Of a stretch of 40,830 bases of DNA, positions 16,095 to 23,942 are shown in pieces. A program made the translations under genes and the position numbers. Origin of the DNA: an uncultured Rhizobiaceae group bacterium. GTDB lineage: Bacteria; Pseudomonadota; Alphaproteobacteria; Rhizobiales; Rhizobiaceae. The stretch lies in assembly GCA_938044775.1 (NCBI GenBank), contig CALIOE010000089.1, positions 1 to 40,830 on the forward strand, given 5' to 3'. The notes under the pieces are model-generated. The model made no database searches. It was given only the letters and a program-made list of their open reading frames with translations, and was not told the DNA's origin. Positions within the stretch are counted from its first letter, which is position 1; each line of letters opens with the position of its first letter.

Positions 16095-17593
16095 GTTACA
16101 CACTTGGCGTCGACATAGGCACCTTTGAATCCAAGGGTGTTCTGGTGGATGGGTCTGGCAGTATTGTCGCGCAGGCAACCCGATCTCACGAAATGATTGT
16201 GCCACGTCCCGGATGGGCCGAGCACAACGCTGACGAGGACTGGTGGGGCGATTTCGTCTTGATCACACGGGAGTTGCTCGCAACTTCCCGAATTAACCCA
16301 AAGGCCATCAAGGCGATTGGTTGCAGTGCCATTGGTCCCTGCATGCTCCCCGTGGATGCTGACGGCAACGCCCTGATGAACGGAGTGCTTTACGGCGTCG
16401 ACAACCGTGCATCTATGGAAGTTGAAGAACTGACAAGTCAGATTGGCGAAAACGTACTGGTCGAACAATGCGGCAACGCGCTGACTTCGCAATCAGTGGG
16501 GCCAAAGATCCTCTGGTTAAAACGCAACCGACCGGATCTGTTTGCGAAAACGGCAAAGATACACACCTCGACAACTTACATTATGAACAAATTGACCGAA
16601 CGTTGCGTGATTGACCACTACACGGCAGCCAATTTCAGCCCGCTCTATCTGATTGAGAAGAACGGCTGGAGCACGGCGTTATGCGATTCGATCATTGGGC
16701 CGGAAATGTTGCCGGACATTCACTGGTCGACCGAAATCGTTGGCGAGGTGACGAGCGCCGCAGCGGCGGAAACCGGACTTGCTGCCGGCACAGCTGTTAT
16801 TACCGGAACAATTGACGCCGCAGCCGAAGCCGTCAGTGTCGGCGTGGCTTCTCACGGCGAAATGATGCTGATGTATGGTTCAACAATCTTTATCATCATG
16901 CCAACCGACAAGCGGATCGCGGATCCACGACTTTGGTACGCACCCTGGCTATTTGAAAAACAGCACGCCTCGATGGCGGGGTTGGCAACCAGCGGGACCT
17001 TAACCCATTGGTTCCGAGATCAGTTTGCGCGCGAACTATCCTCGAAAGAAGCGTTTCCAATTCTTGTCCAGGAGGCCGCAGAATCACCCCCCGGCGCAAG
17101 AGGCCTCGTTATGCTTCCTTACTTCTCCGGCGAACGAACACCGATCCACGACGCAAGTGCGAAGGGCACGCTTCTGGGCATGAACCTGACCCATAAGCGC
17201 GGCGACATTTTCCGGGCCTTGCTTGAGGGCATCGCTCTGGGAACCGGTCACGTCATCGAAACCTACCGCGATCTCGGCCACCAGCCGCAATCGTTTTTTG
17301 CAGTGGGCGGCGGTACAAAAAACAAAGTATGGTCCCAGGCAACATCAGACGTCATTGGCGCGCCTCAGATAGTGCGTGAAAAAACCATAGGAGCTTCCTA
17401 TGGCGATGCATTCCTGGCCGCCGTGGCTGTGGGCGACGCAAAGCTGTCAGACATAGAGGATTGGAATCCCCGCAAAGAGACCATTCAACCGATTGCTGAA
17501 AACGCAAATGTTTACAATAAGCAGTTCGAAATTTTTAAGCGGCTCTATAATCAGACCAACGATCTGATGCGGGCGCTCGATCAGTCTATTTGA
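16091..17593 (+). CDS. FGGY-family carbohydrate kinase
   Basis: This 500-residue kinase has two actin-like domains. The N-terminal phosphate-1 motif is GVDIGTFESKGVLVD, the sugar-binding region contains YGVDNRA, and the probable catalytic base is Asp242 (TGTIDAAAEAVSVG). The C-terminal domain has the adenosine motif FFAVGGGTKNKVWSQATSDVIG. The family phosphorylates ketoses, polyols or glycerol. A ketose produced by the isomerase at 11144-12139 is a plausible substrate. The 3' end overlaps the end of the convergent permease gene by eight bases, leaving no room for a terminator on either side. Confidence 0.9.
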   Translation: MSYTLGVDIGTFESKGVLVDGSGSIVAQATRSHEMIVPRPGWAEHNADEDWWGDFVLITRELLATSRINPKAIKAIGCSAIGPCMLPVDADGNALMNGVLYGVDNRASMEVEELTSQIGENVLVEQCGNALTSQSVGPKILWLKRNRPDLFAKTAKIHTSTTYIMNKLTERCVIDHYTAANFSPLYLIEKNGWSTALCDSIIGPEMLPDIHWSTEIVGEVTSAAAAETGLAAGTAVITGTIDAAAEAVSVGVASHGEMMLMYGSTIFIIMPTDKRIADPRLWYAPWLFEKQHASMAGLATSGTLTHWFRDQFARELSSKEAFPILVQEAAESPPGARGLVMLPYFSGERTPIHDASAKGTLLGMNLTHKRGDIFRALLEGIALGTGHVIETYRDLGHQPQSFFAVGGGTKNKVWSQATSDVIGAPQIVREKTIGASYGDAFLAAVAVGDAKLSDIEDWNPRKETIQPIAENANVYNKQFEIFKRLYNQTNDLMRALDQSI

Positions 17594-18506
17594 CCGCCCC
17601 TGCTGTCATGCCTTTCACAATATGTTTTTCCAGCAGCACGCCAATGAAGACCAGTGGCAAAATGCCAGCTGCAGACAATGCCGCCATGGACCACCAGTTG
17701 ATGCCCTGACTGCCGGTCTGACTGGCAATCATCACTGGCAGGGTTTTGGCATCGGTGGCCGTCAGCAGGGCAGCGAAAAAATACTCATTCCAGCACAGGA
17801 CCAATGCCAGAATGAACGCAGCAACCATTCCCGGCAGCACCAACGGCACAATAATGTGCACAAACGCGCCCCAAATCGACAATCCGTCCACCAGAGCCGC
17901 CTCTTCCAGCTCCACCGGAACGGCCGCGAACTGGTCCTTCATAATCCAGATTACGATCGGCAACACCATCAAGGTATAGACCGCGATCATGCCGATATGC
18001 GTGTCCAACAGAGCCAACTCTTTGTACAAAACCAGAAATGGCAAGGCCAGTACAACGGGTGGCAGGATCAATTGTGACAGGAAGAAGAACGAAATATCGG
18101 AGTTTCTCATAAATCCAAAGCGATAGGAAAACCGGCTCAGGCCGTAGGCGGCCAGCGACCCAAGAATAACGGCCAACGCTGACGCCGAGACTGATATAAT
18201 CACGCTGTTGAAAAAGCGCTTCAGAAACTCTTCCCGAACCGTTGAAACGTTGCCGATCGTGTCAGGGGACAAGCCTAACGAACGCCAACCCAGCCATTTT
18301 GGCGTATATTCCCACCAGGGAACGATGTTGCCACGCATCACATCAGCCGCCACCTTAAACGAAGTGGTGAGCGTCCAGAATATGGGAAAGATGCAGACAG
18401 CAGCCCAGAGCAGCAACATTCCATAAATCACGACACGCATCATCCACCAGCGGGTACGTTGTCGACGGTCGAAATCATCGTGGTTAGTCGCGGCGGCAAT
18501 CGTCAT
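17586..18506 (-). CDS. CUT1-type ABC sugar transporter permease (MalG-like)
   Basis: This 306-residue inner-membrane permease has six predicted helices. The first follows a 22-residue cytoplasmic tail, and there is a large periplasmic loop after helix 1. The EAA loop that contacts the ATPase is at VELEEAALVDGLSIWGAFVHI. It ends in GMTAGAVK, the usual C-terminus of MalG-type subunits. It overlaps the upstream permease gene by four bases and is last in the binding protein-permease-permease operon. The sequence does not disclose the sugar. Confidence 0.93.
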   Translation of the reverse strand: MTIAAATNHDDFDRRQRTRWWMMRVVIYGMLLLWAAVCIFPIFWTLTTSFKVAADVMRGNIVPWWEYTPKWLGWRSLGLSPDTIGNVSTVREEFLKRFFNSVIISVSASALAVILGSLAAYGLSRFSYRFGFMRNSDISFFFLSQLILPPVVLALPFLVLYKELALLDTHIGMIAVYTLMVLPIVIWIMKDQFAAVPVELEEAALVDGLSIWGAFVHIIVPLVLPGMVAAFILALVLCWNEYFFAALLTATDAKTLPVMIASQTGSQGINWWSMAALSAAGILPLVFIGVLLEKHIVKGMTAGAVK

Positions 18507-19627
18507 GAACTGTCCACCCCCGTTGCCCGACGGACCAGTCGCGCGGATACCTTCATCAAAATCGTCATGAAAATCACGATCAGAACCAGGTAGACCATTG
18601 CAAGCAACGTGCCGTAACCGACATTGGACCTGTCTCGGTATTCCCGGAATATAAAGCTGGTGACCGAATCTGTGGCTCCCCCGGGACCACCCGACGTCAC
18701 ATTTATGATGATGTCAGCAATCTTAAGTTTGAAAATGATGCGGATCATGATGGCCGTGACGGAGACCGGAAGCATCAATGGGAAAGTGACTTGCCAAAAC
18801 CTCTGCCATGGCGTCGCTCCATCCACCTCAGCCGCTTCCAGCACCTCCTTGGGCATTGCCTGCAGGCCAGCCAGCAGCATGATGGTAATAAACGGAATAA
18901 ATATCCAGGCGTCCATCACCATAATGGTCAGCTTGGCAATTTCGGGTGATCCAAAGAATGAAGGTTGCTCCCAGCCCAACCATTTCGCAAACCGTGCCAG
19001 AGGCCCGAAACGGATTTCAAGCATCGATTTGCCAACCATCCAACTCACGGCAACAGGCGACAACATCAGCGGCAGAAGAAAAGTAACACGCCAGAATTTC
19101 CGCGCTTTGATGTCCGCATTGAGCAGCAATGCAAGGCCGAAGGCGATCGCATATTCAACCAGAATTGCGGCCACATAGATGACCATGTTGAACATGGCAT
19201 TCCAATAGAACGGATCGCTCATCATCTGACGGACATTGTCCAGACCATTGAACTTCCGGCCTGTCAGCGACGCCAGATTCCAGTCCGAAAAGGATACCCA
19301 TAATGCAAAAACGAGCGGAAACACGACCATCGAAATGACGAACAGGGCGGCAGGCAGAACGAAGAGTGCTTTCTTACCCTGCTCGCCATAGATCATCACC
19401 CTGGAAAGGCACAGCATGAAGGCCCAGACAAAATAGGAGAACAGAACAGGGCGCCAATTTGAAAAGCCGAACGAGATGTAACCCGTTTCAAACAAAGCCT
19501 GTGCGGCGAAGGTGCCGATCATCAGGCCAACGGAAGCCCAAAGCAGGACGCGTCCCAGCTGCATCCTACGTGGCGACAAAGTGCCGGTGTCAACGGTGTG
19601 GAGGAGATCGCCCTCTGCAATGCTCAT
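18503..19627 (-). CDS. CUT1-type ABC sugar transporter permease (MalF-like) with N-terminal extension
   Basis: The protein has 374 residues, about 70-80 longer than a plain MalF-like rhizobial permease. The extra N-terminal part carries two hydrophobic stretches at about residues 26-46 (VLLWASVGLMIGTFAAQAL) and 60-80 (PVLFSYFVWAFMLCLSRVM) before the normal first helix (ALFVLPAALFVISMVVFPLVF). The EAA motif is at VLEAAEVDGATPWQRFWQV. It lies downstream of the binding-protein gene, separated by 113 bases that contain a strong hairpin. Its own ribosome-binding site is weak (TGAAG). Confidence 0.92.
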   Translation of the reverse strand: MSIAEGDLLHTVDTGTLSPRRMQLGRVLLWASVGLMIGTFAAQALFETGYISFGFSNWRPVLFSYFVWAFMLCLSRVMIYGEQGKKALFVLPAALFVISMVVFPLVFALWVSFSDWNLASLTGRKFNGLDNVRQMMSDPFYWNAMFNMVIYVAAILVEYAIAFGLALLLNADIKARKFWRVTFLLPLMLSPVAVSWMVGKSMLEIRFGPLARFAKWLGWEQPSFFGSPEIAKLTIMVMDAWIFIPFITIMLLAGLQAMPKEVLEAAEVDGATPWQRFWQVTFPLMLPVSVTAIMIRIIFKLKIADIIINVTSGGPGGATDSVTSFIFREYRDRSNVGYGTLLAMVYLVLIVIFMTILMKVSARLVRRATGVDSS

Positions 19628-19695
19628 CTTCAGAGACTACCCACCCGTCACAGGACTGTTAAGGCTGCCATGGCTTTCATAGGCAGAATTGTTGT

Positions 19696-19729
19696 GGCAT
19701 CGGCCGACCTGGAAAGGCCGGCCGATGCC
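19696..19729 (-). terminator. Strong intra-operon hairpin between binding-protein and permease genes
   Basis: Two 15-base arms (19696-19710 and 19715-19729) pair with one mismatch around a 4-base loop; the outer 11 bases (GGCATCGGCCG and its complement) are perfect. It begins 11 bases after the binding-protein stop. No T run follows, so it is more likely an mRNA-stabilising or attenuating element than a full terminator. Such a hairpin lets the binding protein exceed the permeases, as known for the malE-malF junction. Confidence 0.6.
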
Positions 19730-19740
19730 CTGTGTACAAA

Positions 19741-21411
19741 CTACAGGCCGATTGAGGCCTTGTAGAGCGCGATCTGGCTTTCACGGCCGATCTGGTCGGT
19801 GATCTTCTCCCAGGCTGCTGCGATTGCATCGGCGCCTTCCTGAGCAGATTTATACTGACCCGCATAGATTTTGGCGAGTTCATCTTCAGCAACGGAATAA
19901 TACTGGAAGATCCCAGGAATGCGGGGCTCAATTGCTGCATTCGGATGGTTATAAGAATCTGCTTCGGAACTCAGGTAATCCTCAATGAATGCCTTGTCGT
20001 AACCAGCTTCAGCCCACTCATCGATGTTGAAATGCGATTGACGATAGGGCTGGAAACCCGAGGGATACGCAGAGCACCAAAGTGAAAGGTCCTTGCCGCC
20101 AAGATGGGCAGCAGCAGACCAGGCCGCTTTCTTCTTTTTCTCGTCGCTGTCGACACGAGCCATCACGTACACACCCCATCCGATATACGCCATGTTGGGT
20201 GCGTAGTTGGGACCACTGGCAAGCGTTTCCCATTTGCCCTCCTTGTGATTCCAGACGTCGTCGGAACCAGGCAATATCGAGAAGCCGGTAACGTCCCCGA
20301 CAACGGATGAATCCGAGGTTTTGGCGCTCGAGCCCACGTCGCCCCACCAGGCAACCATCGAGCCGGTTCCGGCAAGGAACTGCTGGAACGCGGTGGTACC
20401 GGGATCGGCATTGATCTGATCGGCGGGCTGCGTGTCCATGATGTCCAGAACGTCCTGTATGGCACGCACCCAGGCTTCATTGTTGACGCGCGGCTTCATG
20501 GTATCCGGGTCAAAAAGCCAAGCTGGATCGTTCGGGTGTTTTGCATAGGCCGTGGCGCGTGACGCCAGGAAGTAGAAGGCAAATCCTCCCCAGCCCTTCA
20601 AGGGATCCAGATAGCCGTGCGCCGATTGTCCGGTCAGCGGGTCGGTCTTGCCTTTCAGGAACTTCGACTGAGCTTGCACTTCCTGCCAGGTCAGGGGCGC
20701 TGCCCACTCGCTGTCATTGCCTGCTTCCTTCCAGGCAGCTTTCAGCGTTTCGTCAGCATAGTAATCCGTTCGGTAATTAAAGTTGTGACAGTCGCCGTCG
20801 ATCGAAATGCGGTACGTTTTTCCATCCCAGGTACCAACCGGTGCTTTCAGGTAACCAACATAATCGTCCATATCGATCTGGGCCTTGACCCAGTCCGGCA
20901 TTTCCGAGGCAAGCCCTTTACCGCAGACATCTCCCTCGAACGGAGCGCCCATCTCGGCAATATCGAAGTCCACTGTTCCTGTTGCAATGGCTTGCTGCAG
21001 ACGCGCATTGTAGTCGCCTTGCGCCAGATCGATCCAGTTGATCTTGGCGCCCGTATAGGCTTCCCACGGCTTCAGGAATCCGCGAAACAGGAAGTTGTGA
21101 AGGTTCTGGTTGTTGAGACCCATAAAGGTCAGTTCAACACCGGCAAACTCACCCTCTTTGACATTCTCTTTGGTCGCTGCAAGACACATCTCCCCGACCT
21201 TTTGCCAGTCGGCATCAGTCGGTGAACCGGCGCCGACGCCGGGGATCTTCAGAATTTCCGCCCGCAGTTTGCTGTGCCCGTCGGCAAGAGCAGGCATACC
21301 ACCCAGCATGGACGACGCGCTGAGTGCGGCTACGGCGCCTGCAGTACCTTTCAAGACATCACGGCGGCTTGCTTGCATCGCCATTAGCTTTTCATAGATG
21401 TGAGCTTTCAT
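19741..21411 (-). CDS. Tat-exported ABC sugar-binding protein (CUT1 family)
   Basis: This 556-residue periplasmic binding protein has a twin-arginine signal (ASRRDVLKGTAGAV, Arg16-Arg17) and probable cleavage after MPALA near residue 43. It is longer than ordinary CUT1 binding proteins (about 400-440 residues) and closer to the long class that includes rhizobial glycerol or polyol binders. The mature part has the Asp/Trp-rich pattern of carbohydrate sites (WEAYTGAKINWIDLAQGDYNARLQQAIATG, SMVAWWGDVG, MAYIGWGVYVM). A strong GGGAGGAG site precedes the start. A sigma-70-like promoter with a dyad over its probable start point lies about 150 bases upstream. Confidence 0.93.
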   Translation of the reverse strand: MKAHIYEKLMAMQASRRDVLKGTAGAVAALSASSMLGGMPALADGHSKLRAEILKIPGVGAGSPTDADWQKVGEMCLAATKENVKEGEFAGVELTFMGLNNQNLHNFLFRGFLKPWEAYTGAKINWIDLAQGDYNARLQQAIATGTVDFDIAEMGAPFEGDVCGKGLASEMPDWVKAQIDMDDYVGYLKAPVGTWDGKTYRISIDGDCHNFNYRTDYYADETLKAAWKEAGNDSEWAAPLTWQEVQAQSKFLKGKTDPLTGQSAHGYLDPLKGWGGFAFYFLASRATAYAKHPNDPAWLFDPDTMKPRVNNEAWVRAIQDVLDIMDTQPADQINADPGTTAFQQFLAGTGSMVAWWGDVGSSAKTSDSSVVGDVTGFSILPGSDDVWNHKEGKWETLASGPNYAPNMAYIGWGVYVMARVDSDEKKKKAAWSAAAHLGGKDLSLWCSAYPSGFQPYRQSHFNIDEWAEAGYDKAFIEDYLSSEADSYNHPNAAIEPRIPGIFQYYSVAEDELAKIYAGQYKSAQEGADAIAAAWEKITDQIGRESQIALYKASIGL

Positions 21412-21552
21412 TCGTTTCTCCTCCCGATGAACATGCCGGGCGGACGTCGACCAGCTTACAGTTCCCTATGGTTTGCACGACAATCATTTCGCTGGGGCAA
21501 TAACTATGGAGCCGACAATTTGCCGACGCGCTTTGTAAAGGGGCGAAATGAG

Positions 21553-21596
21553 AGCGCGAGCGCTAAAGTGTAGGAACGATTTTTCAAGACTGTCAA
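21553..21596 (-). promoter_or_regulatory. Promoter and overlapping operator-like dyad of the ABC transporter operon
   Basis: On the minus strand TTGACA (21596-21591) is followed after 18 bases by TACACT (21572-21567). Just downstream, where transcription should start, lies the dyad AGCGC-TC-GCGCT (21564-21553). The perfect -35, acceptable -10 and spacer make a credible housekeeping promoter. A repressor binding the dyad would block it. The leader would be about 145 bases. Confidence 0.5.
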
Positions 21597-21693
21597 CAAA
21601 TCGAAGATGCGCGTCGATTTGGGAGAACGAAATGGACAGCCGAAGACTCTGCCGATAGGCTTTTGTCATTGCTCAATCAGGTTCAGGTATTGC

Positions 21694-22791
21694 ATGGCGG
21701 GGGTGACGATTGCGGAAGCGCGAAAATCCTATGGCGACGTGGAGGTCTTGCACGGCATCGACATCGAAATAGATGATGGCGAGTTTGTTGTCCTGGTCGG
21801 CCCCTCGGGTTGCGGAAAGTCGACGCTTTTGCGGATGACGGCCGGCCTTGAAAGCATTTCGGGTGGTACGATCCAAATCGGCGACAGGGTGGTCAACAAT
21901 GTACCGCCCAAGGACCGCGACATCGCCATGGTATTCCAGAGCTATGCGCTTTATCCGCACAAGACGGTCGCGGACAACATGGCGTTTGCTCTCAAGCTGC
22001 GCAAAATGGACCCCAAACTGGTCGCCGAGCGACTGAACACCGCCGCAGAAATTCTGGGTCTCACGCCCTACCTGAAACGCTACCCCCGTCAACTTTCGGG
22101 CGGGCAGCGGCAACGCGTTGCGATGGGCCGTGCAATCGTGCGAGACCCGCAGGTGTTTCTGTTTGATGAGCCCCTGTCAAACCTCGACGCCAAGCTTCGC
22201 GTTCAAATGCGCAAAGAAATCAAAGAGTTGCACCAGCGACTCAAGACCACCACTATATTTGTCACACATGACCAGGTCGAAGCCATGACCATGGCAGATA
22301 AGATCGTCGTCATGAACGATGGCAATGTCGAACAGATCGGTTCGCCGCTGGAACTTTATGACAGTCCGGTAAATCTCTTTGTGGCCACCTTCATTGGATC
22401 ACCATCCATGAATTTGTTGAACGGGCATTTTCGTAAGCGTGGGAACTTCTTCGTCTCGTCGACGGGCGAAACCTGTCCTCTGCCGATTAAGCCAACTATG
22501 CCAGACGGATCCGAGATGATTATGGGCATTCGGCCCGAGCATCTTGGCATTGCAGAGAAAAAGCAGAAGGGCCTGTCGGCAATAGTGACAGTCGTTGAAC
22601 CCACCGGGTCCGAGACAATGGTTTTCATGCGTTGTGGTGATGAAGAGGTTGTTGCGGTTTTCAAGGAGCGCCATCATTTCGAGCCCGGTCAGAAAATTCA
22701 CATCACACCGCGAACGGAATTCGCACATCTGTTTGATCCCAAAAGTGGCTTGCGGATTGCGACTGAAGAAGAGGCCGCCTCGGCAGCATAA
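21694..22791 (+). CDS. CUT1 ABC transporter ATPase (MalK/UgpC-like)
   Basis: The protein has 365 residues from the ATG at 21694. An ATG 87 bases upstream is in frame, but the added residues do not resemble the family, whose proteins start like AGVTIAEARKSYG. Walker A is GPSGCGKST (37-45), the Q loop is Gln82, the signature LSGGQ is 134-138, Walker B is FLFDEP near 155-160 and the H-loop is His192 (FVTHDQVEAMTM). A C-terminal regulatory TOBE domain (about 240-360) follows. It is divergent from the binding-protein operon and first in a second operon with SGNH hydrolase, mutarotase and kinase. It completes the importer with the two permeases and the binding protein. Confidence 0.93.
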   Translation: MAGVTIAEARKSYGDVEVLHGIDIEIDDGEFVVLVGPSGCGKSTLLRMTAGLESISGGTIQIGDRVVNNVPPKDRDIAMVFQSYALYPHKTVADNMAFALKLRKMDPKLVAERLNTAAEILGLTPYLKRYPRQLSGGQRQRVAMGRAIVRDPQVFLFDEPLSNLDAKLRVQMRKEIKELHQRLKTTTIFVTHDQVEAMTMADKIVVMNDGNVEQIGSPLELYDSPVNLFVATFIGSPSMNLLNGHFRKRGNFFVSSTGETCPLPIKPTMPDGSEMIMGIRPEHLGIAEKKQKGLSAIVTVVEPTGSETMVFMRCGDEEVVAVFKERHHFEPGQKIHITPRTEFAHLFDPKSGLRIATEEEAASAA

Positions 22792-22793
22792 AG

Positions 22794-23456
22794 ATGTCTG
22801 AAAGCCCCCAACGTCAAAAGGCCGTCCTGTGCTTCGGCGATTCAAACACCCACGGCTCATTGCCGATGGAATTTGACGGGGATAAGCGGCGCCTCGGTCC
22901 AGCAGAGCGCTGGCCGGGCATTGCAAGCCAGGCACTCGGCCCGGAGTGGAAGATCATTGAAGACGGGCTGCCCGGCCGAACCACAGTGCACGATGACCCG
23001 ATAGAAGGAGCTCACAAGAACGGCCTTACCGGGCTTCGCATTGCCCTTGAAAGTCATCGGCCAATCGACCTTGTAGTAATCAAGCTGGGCACCAACGATC
23101 TGAAAACCCGCTATGCTGTATCCGCTCTTGATATTGCAAAATCTGTTGAACAACTGGTGATGATGGTGAAAGCAGCGATTGATCCGGAAACTAACCGGGC
23201 TTGCGAGGTGCTTCTCGTAGCACCGCCGCCCATTGCCGAGACCGGCTGGTTTGAACAGATGTTTTTGGGCGGAGCAGCAAAGTCCGCGCAGTTTGGTGTG
23301 CAGTATGCCGAAGTTGCAGACAGACAAGAATGTGGATTCCTCGATGCAGGAACGATCATTCGATCCAGCCCTGTCGATGGCATCCACTTCGACGCGGACG
23401 AGCACCGAAAACTGGGCCTGGCAATAGCGCAGCGGATCGGCAGGTTCGCCGAGTGA
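22794..23456 (+). CDS. SGNH/GDSL-family hydrolase, cytoplasmic
   Basis: The protein has 220 residues with all four SGNH blocks: FGDSNTHG with the nucleophile Ser (block I), the Gly of DGLPGRTT (block II), KLGTND (block III) and DGIHFDADEH with the Asp/His pair (block V). There is no signal peptide, so it acts on an imported compound. It starts two bases after the ATPase stop codon. Relatives are arylesterases and carbohydrate acetyl esterases, so removal of an acyl group from the imported sugar is the natural inference. Embedding an esterase gene between importer and mutarotase genes supports an acylated substrate. Confidence 0.9.
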   Translation: MSESPQRQKAVLCFGDSNTHGSLPMEFDGDKRRLGPAERWPGIASQALGPEWKIIEDGLPGRTTVHDDPIEGAHKNGLTGLRIALESHRPIDLVVIKLGTNDLKTRYAVSALDIAKSVEQLVMMVKAAIDPETNRACEVLLVAPPPIAETGWFEQMFLGGAAKSAQFGVQYAEVADRQECGFLDAGTIIRSSPVDGIHFDADEHRKLGLAIAQRIGRFAE

Positions 23457-23479
23457 TCTACTGAAAGAGGAGTAAAGGC

Positions 23480-23932
23480 ATGTTGAAAGGTATCAATCCG
23501 TTGCTAAACGCGGATGTTTTGAGGGTCTTGCGAGCCATGGGGCACGGCGACGATCTGATCATTGCCGACACCAACTTTCCAAGCGATTCTGTTGCCCGAC
23601 AGACTACAATCGGCAAGCTGCTGCGCATTGATAGGCCCGCGGCCGACGTTGTTGAAGCTGTTCTGTCGGTCTATCCGCTCGATACGTTTGTTGATGATGC
23701 GGCTGCACGTATGGAAGTCGTCGGGGCTGCTGATGAAATTCTTCCGGTGATGACAGAAGTGCAGGCCAAAATTGATGCTGCCAACGGGTCGCCGCTACCA
23801 ATGATATCGATCGAACGCTACGAATTCTACGATCGCGCGAAACAGGCCTATGCAGTTATCCAGACCCACGAGCGTCGCTTTTATGGGTGCTTTGCATTCC
23901 GCAAGGGCGTGATCCCGCCCGAAGAAGCGTGA
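23480..23932 (+). CDS. RbsD/FucU-family sugar mutarotase
   Basis: The protein has 150 residues, the size of FucU. The start MLKGINPLLNADVLRVLRAMGHGDDLIIADTNFP contains the conserved His of the RbsD/FucU active site (GHGD), and the C-terminal RFYGCFAFRKGVI corresponds to the family's Tyr-containing end. The family interconverts sugar anomers, FucU acting on L-fucose and RbsD on ribose; this sequence looks closer to FucU. A good GAGGAG site precedes it, and the ribokinase-like gene follows after ten bases. It supports a free pyranose as pathway intermediate. Confidence 0.88.
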   Translation: MLKGINPLLNADVLRVLRAMGHGDDLIIADTNFPSDSVARQTTIGKLLRIDRPAADVVEAVLSVYPLDTFVDDAAARMEVVGAADEILPVMTEVQAKIDAANGSPLPMISIERYEFYDRAKQAYAVIQTHERRFYGCFAFRKGVIPPEEA

Positions 23933-23942
23933 GGGAATTTCG

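Noticed and set aside
21607..21693. Upstream in-frame start for the ABC ATPase
   Set aside because: The extra 29 residues have no resemblance to the family N-terminus, and the ATG at 21694 gives the normal length.
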